Under the pieces are notes generated by a model. It was given only the letters and a program-made list of their open reading frames with translations. It did not search any database and had not been told where the DNA came from. Of a DNA stretch of 8,489 nucleotides, positions 5,399 to 8,489 are shown piece by piece. Numbering within the stretch: the first letter of the stretch is position 1; each line of letters opens with the position of its first letter. The translations under genes and the position numbers were made by a program. This DNA comes from CAVQLX01 sp046727715. Lineage in GTDB: Bacteria; Desulfobacterota; Binatia; DP-6. Location: NCBI GenBank assembly GCA_046727715.1, contig JBKPDC010000020.1:1-8489 (forward strand), read 5' to 3'.

Positions 5399-6121
5399 GT
5401 GGCGATCCGCGCCGTCACGTTCGACGCCGCCGGGACGCTGATCGCCGTCGCAGAGCCGGTCGGAGCGACGTACGCTCGCCTCGCCGCGCGGCACGGGGTC
5501 CACGTGCGCGCGGACGACGTCGAGCGCCGATTTCGCGCGGCGCTCGCGGCGGCGCCGCCGCTGGCGTTCCCAGGCGCGAGCCCGGTCCGGATCGGCACGC
5601 ACGAGCGGGCCTGGTGGTACGCGGTCGTTCGGCGTGCGCTCGGGCAGACGGCCTCCGGCCCACCCCTCGACGCCGCGTTCGACGAACTCTTCGCGTACTA
5701 TGCCGGCGCCGCCGCCTGGCGCGTCTTCGCCGAGGCGCCCGGCGTGCTCGCCGCCCTGCGGGCGCAGGGGCTCAGGCTGGCGGTGGTGTCCAATTTCGAT
5801 GCCAGACTCGGCCCGCTGCTCGACGCGCTCGGCGTGGCACCACTGCTCGACGCCGTCGTGCACTCGAGTCGGGCAGGCACCGCCAAGCCGGATCCCGCGA
5901 TCTTCCGTGCGGCGCTGGGCCAGCTCGGGGTGGTGCCAGGCGACGCGCTGCACGTCGGCGACGCGCCCATCGAGGACGTGCAGGGCGCTCGTGGCGCCGG
6001 CATGCGGGCCGTGCTGGTGGACCGCTCCGGCGGCGCGGCGCGCGTGCCGGGCGAGGGACCCGACGAGGTCCACGTGCTCGAGTCGCTGTCGGCGCTACCG
6101 CGCCTGCTCGAGGAGCCCTGA
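5399..6121 (+). CDS. HAD-superfamily hydrolase (REG-2/HDHD3-like subfamily)
   Basis: This 240-aa protein has the four HAD motifs: TFDAAGTL (nucleophile D9), VVSNFD (S131), GTAKPDPAIF (K163) and HVGDAPIEDVQGARGAGM (D188, D193). A helical C1 cap lies between motif I and motif II (about residues 20-105). The usual second Asp of motif I (DxD), the general acid/base of HAD phosphatases, is Ala11 here. The FDA-x-GTL form and the WRVFAEAPGVLAALRAQGLRLAVVSNFD stretch fit the REG-2/HDHD3-like group, whose substrates are mostly unknown. A phosphatase role is therefore less certain than the superfamily call. The GTG start is 6 nt after the metallophosphoesterase stop, with no strong ribosome site, consistent with coupled translation. 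The two genes encode phosphoester-type hydrolases in one transcript, but a shared pathway is not shown. Confidence 0.92.
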   Translation: MAIRAVTFDAAGTLIAVAEPVGATYARLAARHGVHVRADDVERRFRAALAAAPPLAFPGASPVRIGTHERAWWYAVVRRALGQTASGPPLDAAFDELFAYYAGAAAWRVFAEAPGVLAALRAQGLRLAVVSNFDARLGPLLDALGVAPLLDAVVHSSRAGTAKPDPAIFRAALGQLGVVPGDALHVGDAPIEDVQGARGAGMRAVLVDRSGGAARVPGEGPDEVHVLESLSALPRLLEEP

Positions 6122-6127
6122 CGCGGC

Positions 6128-7363
6128 TCAGCGAGCAGCCTCGGCCGAGCGTCCCGCCGGCCACAACCACGCGAGCCAGCCCGCCGCGTCCACCGGGGCG
6201 TCCGCTACCACCGGCACGCGACCGAGCTCGTCGGCGCCTCGACGCACGACCAGGTCGCCGAGCGGCTGCCGCGCGACGACGGGAGCCGCCACCGCACGCG
6301 GGACGCGCGGCTCGATCACGAGCTGCCGCTCGTCACTGCGCGGCACGACGACGCGCAGCTCGCGGGTGGGAAGGGCCTTGACGCTCCCCTCGACGCCGCC
6401 GGTGACCGGCACGGTCCCCACGGGCATGCCGGCGCGCGCCGCCACCAGCATGCGATAGCGGTCGAAGGCATCGCCCAGGAGCCGCGCTGCCGTGTCGAAC
6501 GACGCCGACCGTGTGGGCAGTCCCAGGACCACCGCCAGCAGCGTGAGATCCCCGCGCGTGGCGCTCGCTGTGAGCGAGAATCCCGCGGCGGCGGTGTGCC
6601 CGGTCTTGAGGCCGGTGGCGCCGGCGAAGCGAGCCAGCAGGCGATTGGTGTTCTTCATGATGAACGCGCCGCCACGAAATGGCGCCTCCCTGGTGCCGCT
6701 CCACCCGAGCGCCTCGGGATACTGCATCAGCTCCCGCGCCACGCGCACGAGGTCGCGTGCGGTGGTGAGGTCGGGCTCATGGCCGGGCTCCGGCGGCAGG
6801 CCGTTCACCGTCCGATAGACCGTGCGGGTCATGCCGAGCGCCTGCGCGCGCGCGTTCATGCGCCGGACGAAGGCGTCGGTCGAGCCCGCGAGGTGCTCGG
6901 CCACGGCGACGGCGGCGTCGTTGGCCGACGGGATCATCATCGCCGCCAGCAGCTCATCCAGCGGGAAGGTCTCGCCAGCTTTCAGGAACACCTGCGACCC
7001 GCCCTGCGCCGCGGCTCGCGCCGACACGCCGACCGGCTCCGACAGCGTGTGCTTGCCGGCATGCACCTGCTCGAGCGCCAGCAGCACGGTCATCATCTTC
7101 GTCAGCGACGCGGGCGGCCACTGCCGGTCGGCGTCGAGCGCCGCGAGCTCGGTGTCGGTGGCGGTGGCGACCACGGCGTACGCCACCGGTTCGGCGGGCG
7201 GTACCTGCGCGGCGCGCACCCCCGCTGCGTGAGCCGGCCGACGGGGTGCCTGGGCCGACGGGACGGGCCGGGAGGTCGGGCGTCGCCGCTCCGCCGCCGT
7301 GGCGGTCATGGCGGTCGCGGCGACGACTGCGAGCGCGAGCCCCAACTCCCTCCACCTCGTCAT
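6128..7363 (-). CDS. Secreted D-alanyl-D-alanine carboxypeptidase (peptidase S11, DacA/DacC-like PBP5 family)
   Basis: This 411-aa protein trims the terminal D-Ala from peptidoglycan stem pentapeptides in the periplasm. A signal peptide covers about residues 1-24 (LGLALAVVAATAMTATAA), followed by an Arg/Pro-rich spacer to about 55. The three penicillin-binding motifs are present: S86-LT-K89 (PASLTKMMTVLLALE), S146-A-N148 (IPSANDAAVAVAEHL) and K253-T-G255 (GLKTGHTAAAGFSL). The domain after about residue 330 would be the C-terminal beta domain of the PBP5 family. The last residues (about 393-400, WLAWLWPAG) are Trp-rich and could serve as a short amphipathic membrane anchor like that of PBP5, though charged residues follow. 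The usual 'NPHGL' segment before the His of the catalytic domain reads TVNGLPP. The ATG is preceded by AGGA at 5-nt spacing. It is last of three genes on this strand. Confidence 0.95.
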   Translation of the reverse strand: MTRWRELGLALAVVAATAMTATAAERRRPTSRPVPSAQAPRRPAHAAGVRAAQVPPAEPVAYAVVATATDTELAALDADRQWPPASLTKMMTVLLALEQVHAGKHTLSEPVGVSARAAAQGGSQVFLKAGETFPLDELLAAMMIPSANDAAVAVAEHLAGSTDAFVRRMNARAQALGMTRTVYRTVNGLPPEPGHEPDLTTARDLVRVARELMQYPEALGWSGTREAPFRGGAFIMKNTNRLLARFAGATGLKTGHTAAAGFSLTASATRGDLTLLAVVLGLPTRSASFDTAARLLGDAFDRYRMLVAARAGMPVGTVPVTGGVEGSVKALPTRELRVVVPRSDERQLVIEPRVPRAVAAPVVARQPLGDLVVRRGADELGRVPVVADAPVDAAGWLAWLWPAGRSAEAAR

Positions 7364-7393
7364 CGTGTTCCTGACCTCCCGTGCACCGCGAGC

Positions 7394-7407
7394 GCGCCCG
7401 CGGGCGC
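7394..7407. repeat. 14-bp GC-only palindrome between the 141-aa gene and the carboxypeptidase gene
   Basis: GCGCCCGCGGGCGC is self-complementary and lies in the 51-nt gap between these two co-directional genes. It could form a short hairpin in the transcript just upstream of the carboxypeptidase ribosome site. No T run follows, so I do not call it a terminator. In DNA of this composition a 14-bp GC palindrome may well be chance. Confidence 0.3.
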
Positions 7408-7414
7408 CGGCGCG

Positions 7415-7840
7415 TCAGCGCGCCAGCGCGGACAGGGCGTCCTCGCGCTGGATCAGCTGATCCGGCTCCGCTCGTATCACGTCGCCTGTCCCCTCGAGCT
7501 CGCCGTCGAGCAGCAAGCCGCCAATCTCCTTGGCCTTGTGGAGAAACGAGCCCAGCGCCGCGCGCGGCAGCCGCTGCGCGACGTAGCCCCGCGCACCGGT
7601 GAGCGCGCTCCACGCCGGCCCGACGGCGCCGTCGCTGGTCCAGACGAAGAGCGTCCATCCCCAGTCCCAGCGTCCCCCGAGATACTCGGGCGAGCTGCGC
7701 CGCGAGGGCGGCCGCCAGAAGAGCACGAAGTCGCGCGCGGCGGCGAGCGCCTGCGCGGCGTCGGTGAAACGGCGCGCCTCGGGCAGCGGGAGGTGGTGGA
7801 TCCGCGCACGGCGTCGTGCGGCGAAATCGACCGGGATCAC
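7415..7840 (-). CDS. Conserved-looking hypothetical protein, 141 aa
   Basis: I do not recognise the family. The GTG start at 7840 has GGAG 4 nt upstream; codon use is strongly G/C at third positions, and the frame is open to a TGA at 7415. The product is soluble-looking, with no signal peptide or transmembrane helix. It has a basic N-terminus (VIPVDFAARRRARIHHL), a Trp-rich centre (about 55-80, GGRWDWGWTLFVWTSDGAVGPAW) and an acidic C-terminal stretch (about 112-136, LDGELEGTGDVIRAEPDQLIQREDAL). The Trp-rich core suggests a compact beta fold. It is 74 nt downstream of the 121-aa gene and 51 nt upstream of the carboxypeptidase gene, all on the same strand, so the three are probably one operon. 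A start further upstream is open in frame but would overlap the 121-aa gene and is less likely. Confidence 0.72.
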   Translation of the reverse strand: MIPVDFAARRRARIHHLPLPEARRFTDAAQALAAARDFVLFWRPPSRRSSPEYLGGRWDWGWTLFVWTSDGAVGPAWSALTGARGYVAQRLPRAALGSFLHKAKEIGGLLLDGELEGTGDVIRAEPDQLIQREDALSALAR

Positions 7841-7914
7841 CTTGCTCCGCGCCGGTTGCAACGTGGCCGGGACCGTACCAGCGGGGATGCGCGGCGTCAA
7901 CGCACGCGCGGGCG

Positions 7915-8280
7915 TCAGTTGCCGCCGTAGCGATCGTCGGCCTCGAGGGCGAGGTGCTCGAGCAGACGCTGCTCGGCCTGCCGCGTGGCGATGGCACGCA
8001 ACATCTCTTGCGTCTGCTGGGCGAGCGGGATGGATGCCACCACGCCGGCCAGCTCCGCCATCGGCAGTCGCTCGACGGCGGCCTTCATCTCGTCGAGCAC
8101 CGGCCGCGGCAGCTCCGCCATCTCCACCGTGCCGGCCAGCTCGAGCGCGCGGTCGAAGCGCTTGGCGAAGTGCTCCCTCGCCTGGGCCCGTTCCTCCGGG
8201 GTGCACGAGATGGCGAGCTTCGCGGCGGCGGCGTCGAACAGCTCGTCGAAGGCGGCAAGGATGGCGTCGCGAGCGGACAT
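7915..8280 (-). CDS. Helical hypothetical protein, 121 aa
   Basis: I do not recognise the family. The ATG at 8280 has AGGTGA about 7 nt upstream, and the frame shows typical G/C third positions. The product is predicted by eye to be almost entirely alpha-helical and amphipathic: DAILAAFDELFDAAAAKLA, then TPEERAQAREHFAKRFDRALELA, then VLDEMKAAVERLPMAELAGVV, then QTQEMLRAIATRQAEQRLLEHLALEA. There is one Cys (C26), no signal peptide and no membrane segment. The first half resembles small helical-bundle proteins, but no catalytic motif is visible. It heads the minus-strand row that ends with the D-Ala-D-Ala carboxypeptidase and is divergent from a lipoprotein gene 85 nt away. Confidence 0.75.
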   Translation of the reverse strand: MSARDAILAAFDELFDAAAAKLAISCTPEERAQAREHFAKRFDRALELAGTVEMAELPRPVLDEMKAAVERLPMAELAGVVASIPLAQQTQEMLRAIATRQAEQRLLEHLALEADDRYGGN

Positions 8281-8365
8281 GCGCCGTCACCTAAACACGA
8301 TCGCCGCGCTTGCCAAGCCCCGTGGGCAGTTGACGCGCGGCGCGGGGCGGGGCACGACGGCCGCG
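8281..8365. other. Divergent intergenic region (85 nt)
   Basis: This gap separates the leftward 121-aa gene and the rightward lipoprotein gene and must hold at least the leftward promoter. The inverted repeat CGCCGCGC (8302-8309) / GCGCGGCG (8335-8342) has a 25-nt spacer. TTGACG at 8330-8335 resembles a rightward -35 box, but no acceptable -10 follows. The function of the repeat is unknown and it may be due to composition. Confidence 0.3.
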
Positions 8366-8489
8366 ATGCGAGCCTGGCGACGCCTTGGCGTGGTCGCGAC
8401 GGCCGTCGCGCTGGCCGGCTGTACGGTCGCGACGGGCGACCCCGCCGCTTCGGCACGGCAGGCCGAGGCGGCGGCGCAGCGCGCGGAGG
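8366..8489 (+). CDS. Lipoprotein, N-terminal fragment (cut by window edge)
   Basis: The first 41 codons are present and open to the right edge. They encode a classic lipoprotein signal peptide: basic MRAWRR, then hydrophobic LGVVATAVALAGC with the lipobox L-A-G-C (Cys at residue 19), followed by TVATGDPAASARQAEAAAQRAE. After lipidation and cleavage the protein would be anchored in the membrane; Thr at +2 is compatible with outer-membrane sorting in E. coli-like systems. The Ala/Gln/Glu-rich region after the Cys looks helical and could be the start of a coiled coil or tetratricopeptide-like domain. The function cannot be judged from this piece. There is no strong ribosome site before the ATG, but the lipobox at the right distance supports this start. 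Confidence 0.75.
   Translation, partial: MRAWRRLGVVATAVALAGCTVATGDPAASARQAEAAAQRAE

Noticed and set aside
4640..6073. 477-codon open frame on the minus strand
   Set aside because: It lies opposite the metallophosphoesterase and HAD genes, both of which have complete catalytic motif sets; the antisense translation shows no domain.
6596..7930. 444-codon open frame on the plus strand
   Set aside because: It is antisense to the carboxypeptidase, which has a signal peptide and all three SxxK/SxN/KTG motifs. It also runs through the gene boundary into the 141-aa gene.
8040..8125. Internal direct repeat (two copies of CAGCTCCGCCAT) in the 121-aa gene
   Set aside because: It only reflects two short Met-Ala-Glu-Leu segments in the protein; the surrounding DNA and protein are not repeated.
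8330..8365. Sigma70 promoter for the lipoprotein gene starting from TTGACG
   Set aside because: No sequence resembling a -10 box lies 15-19 bp downstream; the region is almost pure G and C.
1..8489. CRISPR array, tRNA/rRNA gene, transposase, integrase or prophage genes
   Set aside because: I looked on both strands and saw no regularly spaced repeats, cloverleaf sequence, terminal inverted repeats around a transposase, or phage-like proteins.

Overview
The window is very GC-rich (roughly 70% or more by eye) with strong G/C preference at third codon positions. It uses several GTG starts and encodes Gram-negative envelope functions: an RND efflux adaptor and pump, a penicillin-binding carboxypeptidase and a lipobox lipoprotein. 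This fits a high-GC Gram-negative bacterium, for example Myxococcota/Deltaproteobacteria or an uncultured soil lineage such as Binatota or Rokubacteria. The lineage is an inference from composition and gene content and cannot be fixed here.

Layout. (1) Positions 1-1980, minus strand: an efflux operon in the order tetR (1941-1294), RND periplasmic adaptor (1297-47), RND inner-membrane pump (50 to beyond the left edge). The junctions are ATGA and GTGA 4-base overlaps. A 24-base inverted repeat sits on the tetR start codon, with a TTGACA -35 box just upstream, so the operon looks autoregulated and possibly leaderless. (2) Positions 1981-2210: noncoding, with small GC hairpins only. (3) Positions 2211-4588, minus strand: a tight row comprising a possible 59-aa protein, a DGQHR-domain (DndB-like) protein, a glutathione S-transferase-like protein and a small Rieske ferredoxin. 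No DNA phosphorothioation or deazaguanine-modification enzyme gene is next to the DGQHR gene. (4) Positions 4589-4720: a divergent intergenic region with a nested inverted repeat. (5) Positions 4721-6121, plus strand: a metallophosphoesterase and a HAD-family hydrolase 6 nt apart. (6) Positions 6128-8280, minus strand: a 121-aa helical protein, a 141-aa protein and a secreted D-Ala-D-Ala carboxypeptidase. The carboxypeptidase and the HAD gene converge with only 6 bp between their stops. (7) Position 8366 to the right edge, plus strand: the start of a lipoprotein gene, divergent from the 121-aa gene.

Most of the window is ordinary chromosomal coding sequence; I see no integrase, transposase, tRNA, CRISPR array or phage gene. 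I do not see a convincing new multi-gene system. The parts most worth a second look are the operator/promoter/start-codon superposition at tetR, the orphan DGQHR gene with its small upstream ORF and redox neighbours, and the inverted repeats in otherwise unexplained places.
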